From Prunella strophiata (lineage: Eukaryota; Chordata; Aves; Passeriformes; Prunellidae): a stretch of DNA of 64,000 nucleotides. The translations under genes and the position numbers were made by a program. The stretch is from the NCBI GenBank assembly GCA_036583965.1, contig JAZBQD010000027.1, positions 27,721,001 through 27,785,000 of the forward strand, read 5' to 3'. Positions 25,201 to 40,000 of this stretch are shown one piece after another; position 1 is the stretch's first letter; every line of letters starts with the position of its first letter. The notes below the pieces were generated by a model. It was not told the origin of the DNA. It was given only the letters and a program-made list of their open reading frames with translations, and did no database searches.

Positions 25201-28200
25201 TTCAATTTTAACTCTTGGCAGGTCATGTTAATTTTTTCTGAATGTCTTGGGCATTTTGTGGGACCTAAAATGAAAACAGAAAACCCTTCTCTTTCTTGAC
25301 TGCTGCAAACCCAGCATACACAGTTTGACAGTACAAATGAGTGTGGAGGATTTTGAAGAGCAGTGTTATTTTGTTGTGAACATCACTCTTGTGAAACCCT
25401 TATGAAAAATTGTTCTCATCACATAGTGGTGATCAGGAGCTCACACATGCTTTAGAGTACACAAGGATCTGGTTTGTTTCTTAGTTTGCACTGGCACTAA
25501 GCTGACGTGTATTAATGTTTTCAGCAGTCCCACTCAGTCTGCAAGAATGAGCCTCATGTCTGTGAGGGAAGATGGCAATGGTGTTGAATTACCTCTAGGG
25601 ATTGCAGTCTCTGTAGAATTCACACTTGGGTCCTCAGACTTCCATCTCTCCTCTGTTGAGGAGGCTCTGGATGGGGAGAAGAGACCAGAGGATTTTCATT
25701 CTTTTGTTCAACCTGATTGATTTGAGAAGACATAAATGGATGACCTGAGACTAATAAGGTTTTGTAGACAAAATTCATAGTGATAACCAATAAAAGAAAG
25801 GCAATAGGGTATCTAACAGTCAAATATCATGGGAGAAACCTCCTCCACAATGTATGACTTTCCCTGGCCAACAAAGACTAAAGAAATTGCCTGTGGAATT
25901 GGTGTTCTTTGGGGCTCACTGTGTTGTTGCACTGCAGTGTGTTGCATATTTGCTGGGCAATGTGCCTGCAAAACATTAATGTTGTACTGCATGTACTTTG
26001 TCCTGCAGTCAGGTATTTTGGAGCTGGAACAAATTAAACACTGTATTTATAACCTAGAAGCCTGTGAGACAAAAGCTTTCCCTACATTTTATTTCCACAG
26101 TGATACATTCTCAAAATATTGCAATATCTTGAGCTTTGAGTGTGTCAGGGAGCAGGAGATCCAGATTTCTTTACATAGATGTGATATAAGTGAGTTTTCA
26201 TGTGCTCTGGAGCTGCCTTCTGCCCGTAGGTTGATGTAACTTGACCCTGGTGTCTGTGGGAGTAGGAGTTTTTTCAAAAGTATGATTTGCTTAGGATGCA
26301 ATCAAATCCTCTGACCCTAAACCCAACTGCAGACAACCCTTTCAGCTGAAGTTCAGTTGTCTTCCAGAATTTTTGCCATGTTACTGTGGAAACTCACAGG
26401 AATTCTTCTTTTTCTGGGGCTTTGCATGACAGATTGGGAGACTCTGTTTTCCTTTGCCACCTCTTCATAAAGCTGAACAGGACTTGAAACTCATGCTAGT
26501 TTTGTCCTGATTTTTGTTTCATGCTGTTGACACATAAAAATATAGGGAGAGGGAAAAATGAGGTGAGTATGAAATGAGATGTATTTAAACAGGGTGCCTG
26601 CTCGTGCCACAGAAATAAGGGGAGTAAAAAAATAACCCAGAAACCTGAGATGTGGAAAATGGCACACTGTACATCCTGTTTCTATTCAGGCAATTCTCCT
26701 TCCTGATGACCATGTTGCTGTGGACAGAAGTTAATCCTGCCCAGAGCTGCACACTATACTTTAATGGAGCATACCTGGTCAACAGCTATAGCTAAGTACT
26801 TATCCATGCAGAAAAGTTTAATTACTAAAACTGTACAGTTTTAGGTAGTTAAAAATTTTGGCTGTTTCCTTTTTCTGCCCTGGCAGAACATTCTCATTTT
26901 GGAATGCCTTCTTGCTTTAATTTTACACACCAAGGTAGCGGAAGCCAAGCAGCTATTTTAGCCTTTTCCACATCTACTTGAACAAAAGCAAATTAATGGA
27001 TTGCCACCTGCAGCTAATTACTGCTGCTGCCAAATCTGCTGCCCCTCTCCTAATAACAAGCAGAAAGAAACGTGGTGCTTTAAGCTTAGATGGTAGCAGG
27101 CAAGAAGTTGGTCAGCAGCACATCCCTGTGACAGGGAAAGCTGAGCACATCCTGGTCTGTATTAGCAGGAGAGTAGCCAGCAGATGGAGGGAAGGGGGTC
27201 ATTCCCTCACTTTATCCCTTGTGAGACCACTTGTGTAGGTTTTTGTCCAGCTTTGGGCCTTGCAGCATGAGAGGCATCAACAGATTGGAGCAAGCCCAGC
27301 AGAGGACACAGGATTTGTCTGGGGCTTCACACCTCTATGGCATTGCATTGGTCTGGCTGTAACACTCTGAAGTTATGCTTTGATTTGTGCTGGTATTTCT
27401 GTGTGGCTAGGTCATTGATGTTTAATCCTCCTGGTTTGGAATGTGGGAATTGCATGGGATGTGGCAATTTGTTCTGAAACAGCTGATGCGACTTAAAATT
27501 GTCTCCTGGCCCTTCTGAGACTTGCCTGTGCAAGAGGAGCTTTGTTCACTTCAGTTTGAGAGGCTGTGTGTTAAGAGAGAGGCTGCTGTTGAGGGCTAAC
27601 ACTTGCAATGTAGAAGAAAGTGGCAGCTCTTAAATAGAGTTTTTAAACTGGTGGTTCATTTACTTTTTGTTCTCCCAATTTTAAAATCTATATGTAGGTA
27701 ATGAAACCACACTTAAACTGTAAAAACTTGGTGGTATGGTTGCAAAGCTGAAAGTAAAAGCTAATAACACTGTTTACCTTTTTGTTCTTGTTTTATTTTT
27801 AGGATTTCTTCTTTTATTCACTAGTGTATGATCCTCAACAAAAGACCCTGCTTGCTGATAAAGGAGAGATTCGAGTTGGAAATAGATACCAGGCAGATAT
27901 AACAGACTTACTAAAAGAGGGTAATTTCTGTAATTTATTTAAATTGTCAAGAGTTCATGTTGAATGTGGCCACTTCTCTGTGTGAGGCCTGCCTAGGCGT
28001 GGGAGATGGTTTCCACTGCCAGGCCATGTGTGCAGCAGTGGCTGGGTTTGTTGAGGCTGTTGCCCACTGAAGGCAATTAGTTCTCTTGCAAACTGGTCTG
28101 TAAATGGGCACTCGTCCAAATCATAAAAGTTGTTGAAATAAATTGAATTAATGGGCTCTCTCGGAGCTTGCACTCTTTTTATTAAGAGATTTCAGAATTT

Positions 28201-31200
28201 CCATGGGAAACACAAATTTCCATCACATCTGTAAAGCCTTTTGTGTTTTTAATCAAGCCTCACTTCCCTATAAGAGCCCCTCCCAAATTACTACCAATTA
28301 AATACTGTCTGCCCTCATCAATTTGCCCATTACTGCTGGGTGCCTGTTCCCTGGAGCCCTCTCCCCATCCTAGTGTTGGCTGCCAGCCTAGGCTTCTCAC
28401 CTGCAGAACAGGCAGGAGGAAGAATTTGTTGGCTGGAGCATGCATTGAGACTTTAACCTGCCCCCACCGTGTCATGGAGCAGTGGGACCATGGGGACACT
28501 GGCCTGAGGACAAGGGAGAAGTAGCAGGAACCAGGATTATTTGTCAGATAGTAACTTATTTAGATTTGTCTCTGCACTACCCCACAGATCCAAAAGTGGG
28601 TGGAAAAACTGAGAGGGATGAGGAGTGTTGGCATCTAATTGTTCTTTCCTGAGCCCTGTGTAAGCTCTATCCATAAGCTTCTCCTAAGAGAGAGAGGGTT
28701 GTGACCTGTGTTGGGAAGACCAGATCCAGTCTGGATGGGCCAGGATGTGGAAGCAATAAGGTGCTTCTGTCTTTGCTTAGAAGCTCTGCTGACACTGTTA
28801 GTCTCATGTTAAAACAGGTGAAAAAAAGGGGTCAGGATTCTTGTTTAATTTGTCTGTGAAACCAGTATTTATTCAACAGCTGGACAAGTCTCCTAAGTGA
28901 GGATGAAGTAATCTGAAAGGCATCCTGTTCCCTCAGTGGGCCAACATGGGGCTTCAGAGAAGGATATTTGCCAGATGTTTTAAAGGAAGCAGAAAGGAAA
29001 AAAAAGTCTCAGTAGCTCCTGTATTTTACCAGGGTATCCTGGCTTGTCTAGACTCAGGAAAATGAAGATGGTCTGATGCCATGGTTTCCCCCCTAGAAGG
29101 CAGCTGAGATGGTTTGAACCAGCTACTCTTTGCCTGCTCAGAGCAGCTTGGAGTGTGTCTGTTTTCCTGGAACTGCTGCAAGATAAAGGAGGAAGACAGA
29201 CGAGCTGGGGAAAGAAACTGAAAAGAAACTGTCTAGTTTGGAGAAAGATGCACTCTGTTTCCCATGACATATCCTCTGACACCAGTTGGTGAAAATCTGA
29301 TTGCCCAATTTGGATGAGCTGTGTTGCTGTGTCTGTCAAGCTGAAATTGTCACATACAAATAAGTGGAGTGAAATTTTCACAGTGGCCTGTCAGGCAGAG
29401 TAACTGAGATGGGCTAACAGTGACATTATTGTGAGATAAAAAAAGAATCTTGAAAGTACTCATATTTTAAAAGAGCCATACTAAATACTTCTGATTTGTT
29501 TTTTAACCAGGTGAGGATGATGGAAGAGATCAGTCAAAACTTGAAACAAAAGTTTGGGAAGCCTTTAACCCACTAGTAGACAAGCAGATAGACCAGTTCC
29601 TGGTGGTAGCAAGGTAAGAGCGTTTCACCTCTCCCTTGAAGAAGTAAATGTTTGTAACTCTTACAAGCACTTTCTCATGTTCTTTTTTGTTTTATTAGCG
29701 TGAGTTGCATGATTCACTTGCTGCATTTTAAAATGAGGTACATTTTACATGCCTTTGTGGGAATAGCATGACTTTAGAAACAGCTCCTCAGATTTACAAC
29801 TTGGTTTCATAAAAGCAAAACAAGTTGCATGTGAAAATGATCCTGTAGTTGGTGGGGTTTTTTGCATATGTTGGTCAGCATGCAGAAGACTTAGTGAATT
29901 AAATTCTTGGCAGTTCTTTGCTCTGTCCATTTACTGCTTTTTTCAAAACCAGTGACACTTTAACATCCATTAATGGTTTGCTAAGAACTCTGGTAAATGC
30001 TTATAATGGGCTGAGAATACTTTCTAATGCCTAGATTCCAAGAGGTAGGCACAATAAAATAAAACCCTGCAGATCTCTACTGATGTCGTTTTTATTTAAG
30101 CCCAAAGCAGTCTTTGTTGATCAGTTCTTCCTTTATAAAAGGTTTTTGAACTAATTTGTTGGTATCCATTTCTATAAACAGAAGCCTGTATTAAATTTTC
30201 AGCTCTCATAGCAATTGATGACTGAATAATTTAGGGGAAAAAATACACAGGTAACACTCTCCAAATTGTCTGTGTTTTAGGTGGTACTTTTCTAGATGAA
30301 CCCTGGTTCTGTCTGCCTTTGGTTTGGTTTGTAGTGACTGTGGAGCTGCTTTGTGATGGGAGTTTCCACCTCCTGTAGGCTTCTGGTGGCAGAGCTGATT
30401 TTAGTGGTTCTTTCTGGCAGTTCAGTGCTGCCCACTGGGTTTGCTGCTGCAAGGTGGGGGCTGCAATGAGAATCACTGCAAAGATGAGTGCAGGAATTGC
30501 TTCTGTTCAGAATCAGCAAAGCATTCCAGTTTATAATTAGTTCACACACACAGAAGTATCAGTTCAGCTAAAGCTGGGCACGGGGGAGTTGTGGGGCAGG
30601 GGTGGGGATAGTGACTGGGAGGCTTGGGAAGAGGGTGAGGTATGAGTTGCCACAGACACTTGGATGGGGGAGGCTGCTTTGGATTTTGGCCAAAATTAGA
30701 TGTTTGATGACAGCTGCTTCTCAAACATTTACCTTTCCTACTCCTGCACTGCTTGGCACTAGTGTGTTCCTCTGTGCTCTCAGCTGGTTTGGGGAAGTGA
30801 CCTGAGTGGAGGGGGAAAACCCAACCTGCCTATTTTTGTTGTTGTAGTTGCTCAGAGGAGTTCAGCTCCAGTTCACTGTAAAGGAGCACAAGTGTTTCAC
30901 CCATGTGGTGTAGCAAGCAAGAAGGGGAGTAGGAATTTTGAGAACCAATGCTTGTTACAGGTTTCTCCAACTAATTTCTTTAGGAATAAGATGAAGAGCA
31001 TGGGGCTTGTGGTCTCAGATGCAGAGATGATGAGTTGTGAGATATTTGAGAATTGCTGTGTTATGCAGGCTTTATGAAATATAATACAATGTTAAGTTTT
31101 AAAATAGTATTGTTTCTAATTTTCTGAAACTTTTAGAAAAATGCTTGCAATGCTGCATTTTTTGTGTCTGATCTTGGCATCTGTTTCTGTACCTTTTGGA

Positions 31201-33985
31201 CAGTGCAACACTGCTCTTTGCCATTGTGAAGGAGACTATTGTAATTCATAAAGCTTGCTTGTGCTCTGTTCCTGTTGCAGCTCAAGTCTGTTGGGAGATA
31301 AGGGATAAGGGAGTAGCTCAAAACTCCCTGTTGGTGATCCCTGAGTCTTTGTGTTTCCTCTGCCATGCCTAAGCCTCTTCAGTCATATGAACCAAGTAAA
31401 GTGTTCACAATAACAAACCACATTTGGAGAGGATGGTCTCTGGCTCAGAATGAGCACCAAACCATGTAATCTTGTAACTGGGAAATGGAGTCTGCTCATC
31501 TCAGAAAGTGTTGGCCGGGTGTTTATATTTATGCTGGGTTTGCACGCGAAGTTAATGCTGTGTTTAATTTCTTTCAGGTCTGTTGGTACATTTGCCCGAG
31601 CCCTGGATTGCAGTAGTTCTGTCAGACAGCCAAGTTTGCACATGAGTGCTGCAGCAGCCTCCAGGGACATCACACTGGTAAGATTTTCTTTAGAGGACCT
31701 TAAGTTTCTGAGAGATGCAAAATATTCACCTCAGCATTAGCAGTTGGCAAAGAGAAAGGGACAGATGGATTGTAGTTGCGGCTTGCTGTGAAGCACACCC
31801 TGCCTTTGTAAAGGAATCCTTTAGTTGCAGATGAAGTAACTTTTTCTGGCCTTGTGCCTCTTATGATCCATCATGGATAATACTATGAGGCAATTTTTTT
31901 TTTTTTTTTTGGCTTAGTTTTATTAAAATATTCTGATGACATGCTTGACAGCTCATCCCTTGCATGGGCTCAGTAGCTCTTTTGAGAAGAACACAAATTG
32001 TCTGCCTGTCTGTAATGTTACAATGCCAGAATGCCATTCTTCATCACTTCCCCAACACCACACTGTCACTGGCATCCTTGGGTGAGATTGACCAAGGATG
32101 TCTGGGGGAAAAGGTTGTGGTCAGATAAGAAATGTCAGTTGATGCTGTTCTCTTTGACTTCCAGTTTAGAGTACCTGAGAAGTACTGATATTGTTAACAT
32201 TTCATAATCATAAATGTTGCTGAGTAGATTGAGGAAAGGAAAAAAACTCAAACTTGTATGCTACAGAAAGTTTAATGAAAATTTGAAAAAAATATCTGAA
32301 GTCTCCAAAGAACTGTTATCAAAGCCTCACCTCGTTACTGGAGTAATGTAAACTTACATGTAGAACAAATGCTAGTCTAGAACTGTGTAGGTTAATTATG
32401 CACATACACAAAACTGGTATGATGAAAGGCAAATAACATCCTGATTAAAACTGCAGAAATGTGGAAATAAAGCCAAGCTTTCATTTACTAATAGCAATTC
32501 CTCCCTTGCAGCATGTTCTCAGCCCTTATAAATCACAAGTTGCAGACAGCCGTAGCTCGGCTTTCTGAGGAGTAATTGCCCCTGAGAGTCATTCTTTTTT
32601 CCTATTCAGCTGTGATGTGTGACTTAACTTGAATCTTTGTTGAGGTTTCTGCCCTTTGGGGGGGGATGTATACATGTGTTGGTGCTCTTGTTTTTCATAT
32701 ATGAAATTTTTGTGGATTATTTGACAAAGAAAATGCATGGCTATGTCTGTGAGGAAACGCCCTTGGACCTCTTATCTCCATGCCCCGTCTGGGGGTGGTA
32801 GCTCAGTCCTGGGGGAGTGGATCTATCCTGTGCATCTTCTTACCAGCAGTGGTGCTGGTGAGGAGCTGATAGGAATAATTGATACACAAGGGCTTGTGTT
32901 CCACAAACCTCATTATTAGTGAATGTTGGGTTTGTACACTGACAACTACAGTCAGTGTGAGGCTAGAACCACCTTTTACTGACTTAGGTACAGAATACCA
33001 CACCTTCTCATCTCAGTGCAGAATTTGTCATTGCTGTTTCACTGTTGAACTTTTTTCCCCCCACATACTTGTCCTTACATTTCTTTCTCCTTTCCACCCC
33101 CCTAGTTCCATGCTATGGACACTTTGCACAAAAATGTCTATGACATTTCCAAGGCAATCTCTGCACTTGTGCCACAAGGTGGGCCAGTCCTGTGCAGAGA
33201 TGAGATGGAGGAGTGGTCTGCTTCAGAGGCAAACCTCTTTGAGGAAGCACTAGAAAAATATGGAAAAGATTTCACTGACATTCAGCAAGATTTTGTAAGT
33301 ATATAAAAGGGGGCCCCTGTGGTGACCGGCTCTGATTGATGACAGAGCTGGCTTGCAGCTTGTCTAAATTGTGTTTTTCATTGTGTTGAGCAAGGGAGCT
33401 TTGAACTGGAGTGTGTGTCTTGCTGTAAAGTGGGGAAAGGCAGACCTCATACTGGTGACAGCCTGGTGTACAGTCAGAATTTCAAATCACAGATGATAGT
33501 TTTTCCTTTAGAAACATTAATTTAGGATCATCTGTTCCACTACAGCCAAGGGAGGATGTAGCAAACTGTTGTGACAGCCGAGCTGCTCTAGATTAATTTG
33601 TGTTTGAAGGAGAATAAGTATTCAGCCTTTTGAAGCATGAAAATGTAGTCACCTTTACAATGTGGTTTCAGAAAGGGCCTTTTGAAAGTTTTCAAAAGGA
33701 ATCCTGGGCATTCAAGGGAAGTGTCCTGTAGTTTGGCCAAAGCACCACCCTAGGTGCTCAGCCTGGCAGATTGAATGGGGCACTGTAAGGAGAGCCAAGT
33801 TTCACTGTGCCGTTGTTCAAATCCTCTGGAACAAAACAAGTAGTTTCAGTGTTGTTTGTCCTGTGCTCTAATCTCTTAGAGGGACTTGGAAACAGCAACA
33901 CTCTCTGTGGTCCTGCTGAAATCCTCATGCTTCTCATGCAGAGAACAGAGCTGGCAGGGCACAATCCTGTTAGTAGTTTGTTTTG

Positions 33986-34030
<45 letters not shown>

Positions 34031-37000
34031 GGGCCAGCTCCATTGAAGCCGGGCATATCAGAACTGTGATATTGTAGTCGTGACTCTTGCTTCAACTGCT
34101 GCTGAAACAGAGTCTGAGCCTGTGGGCTTCCTTCCACACTATGCCTCTCTGGAATGGTTTGCTATGAGCCAGTGCAGCATGAAGATTTACCTGCAGCCTG
34201 TTCCACTTTTGCACTGAAAGCTCAGAGTATTTGAAAAGGGCATTTAATATAATATGGGTCCCATGTGCATCTAATCCCCTTTGTAGATTCAGCTGTCTTT
34301 TTTTTGAGGAGGGTTAGTAGTTGCAAGACTGCTGCAACCATCAATCAGAAGAATAATGTGAATTTCAGTGTGCCAGCTCCCTTCAATAAATGCTGCTTTT
34401 CCTTTGTGTCCCCAGCTCCCATGGAAGTCCTTAACAAGCATTATAGAATATTACTATATGTGGAAAACTACAGACAGATATGTTCAGCAGGTAAGAGAGT
34501 CAGAATCACCTCTTTCATTCTAACAGAAGTTGTTTTCCTTGCCTTTGAAATCAAGCTTTGTTTCTCTGTTCTCCCTCTCGGGGTTCAGCCTTTCCAATAG
34601 GTGAGTTCTGTTATGATCAGAACAATCTCTTGTCCCTAAACTCATCAGCCCTTCTGTGCATACAAACAGCATTGGCAAGAGTGCATTCTTTTCATGTTTG
34701 CTGCTACCCTGTTTGCTCAGAGCTTTCTAATGTCTGGTTTGGAACTCCCACAGAGGAAGGAAAGCAGGGCAGTTGGGTTTTGACTGTGGAGTTCAAGGTC
34801 AGTGTTCCCTTCTTGTGGGGGGCAGTTGCTGTGCAGGAGACCCCCCCTGATTCCCCAGCACTGCTGCCCATGACTGGGATGGCAGATGCACGAGGCTGCT
34901 CCATGTAAGCTCTGTGAGTGAAGTGTTTACCTGGGAGGTGTCACTGGCTCAAATTCCCAGACTTGTTATACTTGAGAATCAACTTTGAGTAGTGTTTACA
35001 ATCATTTTTATCTCTGCTTGTTTAAATACAAAGGCTGGCTGGTCCCTGACATAAAGCAAGCACAATGCAAGTAGCATGCAAATTCTTGTGAGTATCAGTT
35101 GCTGAAAACTACATACAATAATTAACAGGAAAACTGAGTAAAAGAAGGGAGAAATTTAGAATGGGTTTTTCATTATAATTTATCAGTCCTAAGATGAGGC
35201 ATCTATTTGAAGTATTAGAAAAAGTTGAATTGTGACAATTCTTGTCACAACTTCTTGCCATAACTTGTTTCCTTGGAAATCCAGCCTGGGGTAAAGACTA
35301 GGTGTCTGAGGCATTGACCAGTGTTTGCCATGTGCTGTAATGTGATTTTTAGCATTTTCTTTCTGGTTGGGGCACTTGAAATTAGAGGTACCCTTATGAC
35401 AAATGAGAACTCTTTTTTGCATCAATTATATTTCACTTTTAATAAAAGTATTAGTGGCATCCTCATTCCACTATTTCTCCAAGTTCATTCTTTGACTGAA
35501 ACTTTTCATTCCAGTTAGGAGGAAGTGGATGGTAGGAACATGTGATGGTGATAGAAGCTGGCATGGTGGGGACAAATAATGCTCATGGTTTTTCCTTCCC
35601 CATTGTTTTCTCCATTTGCCTAAAGTTTGTTTTTACATAGGCAAAATTGCAGAGGAGATAATGATGTGAAGACTTTTATTATTCATTCTTGCAGCAGTTA
35701 AAAAACGCACTAAGCCTAAAGTTTCTTATACTGGTTTGTTCTGTTCCTGGGCACTGGGTTTTCTCTCATGATTATGCTGTACCTTACATGTGCTGCCCAG
35801 GAGTTTACCAGGGTGCAGGATTTGGGGAAAACTTCCATTTAGAGACTCTGCACTTAGGGGACAGTATAAGCTGAACAGGTAGGAGTTGCAGTGCAGAGAT
35901 ACCACATCAATTAGGTCTGAACTGAGCTGAAAACCTCATCTCAAATTCCCAGCTTGTACAAGCAAGTAATACCATGAAATATTTATAAAAAGCTTGAGAG
36001 AGCTATCTATATGTAACCACAAAGAGAAAGCATAGGAAGTTGTAGTTCAAATAATGGTGTATTACATTTATATTTTACTTGATGAGTGCAGTGTCTTTGA
36101 CAAAGTACATCTGTTGCCATTTTTTCCATCTGTTTCTTCATAGTGTTTGTTCTATGCAGACTCTTCCCTTGGTCTAATACCACAAAATATTTCTGAGGCT
36201 GACAGCATTTTTGTACATAAGATATTGAAAGTATCCCAAGTAAGGATATGCAAAGTGTGTACCTTGAGTTTTTGCACTTCCCTTTTTCCAAGAACATGAT
36301 TAAATTATATTCCAAGCTGTATATTACAGGGTTTAATAAAAGTATTAATAACTTGCTTATTCTTGTAAAATCTTTGGTTGAATGAACATTAAAAATGCAT
36401 TTAAATTGTCTATTTCTGTGAGTTACAAAACATAGGAATGAAGATTTGTGTCGCACACCAATTGCCTGCTTGGATGAAGAAGCAAGAGTTAGTTGAGAGC
36501 TGTTTGCATTCTTCTGGCTTTCTGTATTTCCCTGGATGTTTTCTTGGCATGAGGGAACACTGCCATGATACTGAATCACAATCTCTGTTTCTTGCCATTG
36601 AGGAAGGGACATTTTGAGTTGCCTTTGGCAGAAGGCCCATTCTGAGAACTGAACTGTAACTTGTACTCATGCTTGGTGTACCTGAGCTCAGAAGGCTCAG
36701 TGCAGCACTGCTTTGTCTTGTAAGCAGGACACTGAGATGCAGATGTGTGCAAACTGGCTTCTTTTGGAGTGTGCACTTGGATCTCTTCTCTGGTCATTTT
36801 TATTTGGCTTTAGCTAAACCACACTTTTGAAGACTACCACCATAAGTAGGAGTTCAGTCATCTCAAGAAGGACTCACCCTCCAAGAGTGATTCTGACTGA
36901 CTGCTAGGACTGATTCTACTATGATGTCAACACAGAACTGATGTATTAGTGCAGGCTCCTGAATGCCTGTCCACAGTGATCCCAAGGGCTGTCCTGTCAA

Positions 37001-40000
37001 TAACAGCCCTTCAGAGCTGTCATGAACAAAATGAGGGTGATGCATTCCAAATTCAGTATCCTGGGTCTCCTTTGAACATGTTCTTTTCCTGGGACAGATT
37101 TTCTGTGTCAGTACACAAGAGTGTCTATTTCTGATTAAGGAAGGTTTGAAATGGCTTTGACTGACTGGCAGCTGTTTGTTGGCTTCTCCCAGTGATTTGA
37201 GAGCTCTGAGGGTTGATGTGGTGTTTGGCTATGCCTACATTTTCATTTGGTTAGAGGTTGAGTTCTTACATAGTTGTGAATTCCAGGGTGATTTTTTAAA
37301 AGACTAAATGCTTCTACTGTTGGGCTTATCATTAGGGGAAGTCCTGAAAACTTTAAAACATTAAATTTTCCACAGGCTGAGACAAGCTTGGGACATGGCA
37401 GTGGCAAATAACTGTTAGAATTGGTCACATTCTTTCTGAGAGTTAAAGGCTTTAATTTACTTTTTTCATTTTTATTTGTTTCTGAGGAGCAGGTAACTTC
37501 AAGGGAAATATAAAAAATACTATCAATTTCTACTGTTCTATTTTTTATGTGGAAGTGGCATTAGAGAAGTATAGGAGGAATAGACAGTGAAAGTTGGTTT
37601 TAAGGTCTGCATGGTGAGAACACACTGAGGAAAGTGGAAATGCCCTTACATTTGACTCCACAAAGTTGGGATCTCTGGGTCAGTCTTCATGCAGATCGAA
37701 AACATCTTTGTGAAGGGTGTAAGCCTGCTTTGCACCTAGTCCAGAGCTGTGAGTGATGTCTTAATGTACCAGCCTTCATAAAGTTCTGTGTGCTGAAGTG
37801 TAGAAATAACATAAATGAAAGGTTTTTCCACATTTGTGGGATGTTTTATCCCCAAACACCTCCTGTCAAACCTATGGTGATATGGAACTCAGTCACTTCC
37901 TTGCCAGAACTGCCAGAGACCATAGGTACAACCCATCCATTCTGAGATGTGTTGCTGGAGCACAAGCAGCTGGGAACATTTCTCCTAAATGCATCACAGA
38001 CTAATTCCCTCTTCTGCCCCACCTCCCTGACCTCCTTTGTGTGTTCAACACTTGTATGCTCAGAGGTTTGAAAAAAGAATAAACAGTGTGAAAGTTCTCC
38101 TCTGAACCCAGAAGGTGTTATTTGTCTTTCCTATCATCAACTAATAAAGGCTTAATATTTGAGGATGTCTTAGGCATCCCCATGCTATCCACCAACCTAA
38201 CTCTCATGTTATGGATGTTGAAAAATCCACAATGTTCCTGGATCACTTCTGTTGTTTCCTCTTTATAAGTGTTCACTCTTTAGAAAATGACCACGAACAT
38301 TTGCTCTGATATGTCACCTGTTATAAAACTCTTTCAAGCTCAGTGGGTAGGGTGTCAAATCTGGGAGAAGATATATAAAAGACAGATGTTTGCACCAACC
38401 TGAATGTACAGTGCTTAGTATTTTAATCCCTTGGTCCCTGTGAGATAAGTTGGTAGTATCTTCCTTTTATAGATGGGGAAAATATGATGAGGTAAATAAG
38501 AGGATATACTTAAGATCTGTGTATATAAATAACTCGGAAAAAGATTTTTTTTTAGGCCAAACTACTAGAAAAAATTACAGATGTTCTGGGTTTTTCTTGG
38601 GAGTGAGGACATTCGTAAGTACATCAGACAGCATTAAGAATTTATAGCATAAATATGCTTCAGGCACAGATCAATTAATAACTGGCAAAGGACCTAGCAA
38701 AGCACTCTCTCAGGGAAGGGATTATTCTGAAATTGTGCACAACTACATTTCAGGCACCTTTCTTTTGTACCTTCTGGGATCAGTCACTGTCAGGACATAG
38801 GAAACCCATCATATCTGGTCTATTGATTGCCCACAGCCACAGATACTTAGTGCAAAGCCTCTTCTTGCCCAGGACATTGTGGTACCTTCTGGAAACCCTC
38901 AATTTTCCTGGTATGCTGTTTGTCATAGGGGTTTGTGCCCCTTGTTGTGTGCTGTGCTGCTCCCCAGGCAGCTGTAGGAGAGGAGGGTGTTGTGAGGTGC
39001 AGGTGACTTATGGATGTTCTTTGCTCAGGGCTTGCTCCATGGTCATCAGTCACAAAGGAAATCTGTGGGATGAGGTTAACATTTGTCACCTGTTTACTAA
39101 AATACTGTTTTTAATACCCTAAATTAGCCACGTCCCCAAGGCAAGTGGCTTTATGTTGTGCAGAGGAGAGTATTGTAGTTACTAATAATGTTTTGTGCTT
39201 GGATGAAGCTCTTGCATTCATACATTTCTAAAACTGTCATAACATAATGATGCCAGATAGTCCCCTTGGGAGATGTTGTGAAGAAAACTGCAGCTTTTTC
39301 CTCTCACAATCTAGAAACTTAAAAAGCACTACAGTCCTCTACGAGTGTAAGTTTCCTGTCTCAAGGAAATTGGATTCTGATACTGGTCATCAAGCAGTAT
39401 TTTAAGCAGTTTGGCAGTGTCTGGTGTTGGATTTCCATGTATTTCCTGGGGGGACTATGAGCCTTGGAGCTGTTCATCTGCTGGTGTAAGTGCCTGTGGC
39501 AGTCTGTGCCTGGAGCATGAAGTCCTCTTTTTCAGCTGAGGCTGTGTGTGGAACAGGCTCTAGTTCCTGAGCTGAAGGACATCTGAGCATGCATTTTGTT
39601 AAAAGGATGATTATTTTGTGTAGTGTCTCTGGAAGGTAGAGGAGGATTTCTGATGCTGTTTGGAGAACCATGGTGACAGCACTTCTTGGGGCCCCTTTTT
39701 GGGTACTTTGTTTCTTATATCAAGATGCTCAGTTATGGTGTCTTGAAAACGTTCAGTTTGAACATGCAGTTCATATTCAGGAGAACCTCTTCAGTTCCAT
39801 CACTGATTGGCAGTAAGATGTGTGTTATTGATTCCTGCTCATCTGTAGGATTGGTAAGGATTGTCTCCAGCAGGTCTTTGTTTGGGTTCTCTTGAGGCCA
39901 GTTCTTGTCCTAGGTGAAGTTTAACAGAGGCAATCTGGGAAACTGGCCCATGCCAGTAGAAAGGAGTCAGCCAGCAGTGCAGCTCTCTGTAGGTGTAGCC

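Noticed and set aside
25829..26239. A 136-codon + strand open frame in intron 5
   Set aside because: The translation is Cys-rich and intron-like, with no recognisable domain and no splice signals, so it is probably chance.
36007..36612. Olfactory receptor pseudogene on the minus strand, suggested by [10 protein letters not shown]
   Set aside because: Only this one short motif fits. The earlier receptor marks (MAYDRYVAIC-like, other helices) are absent, so a chance match is more likely. The frame itself is kept as a finding.
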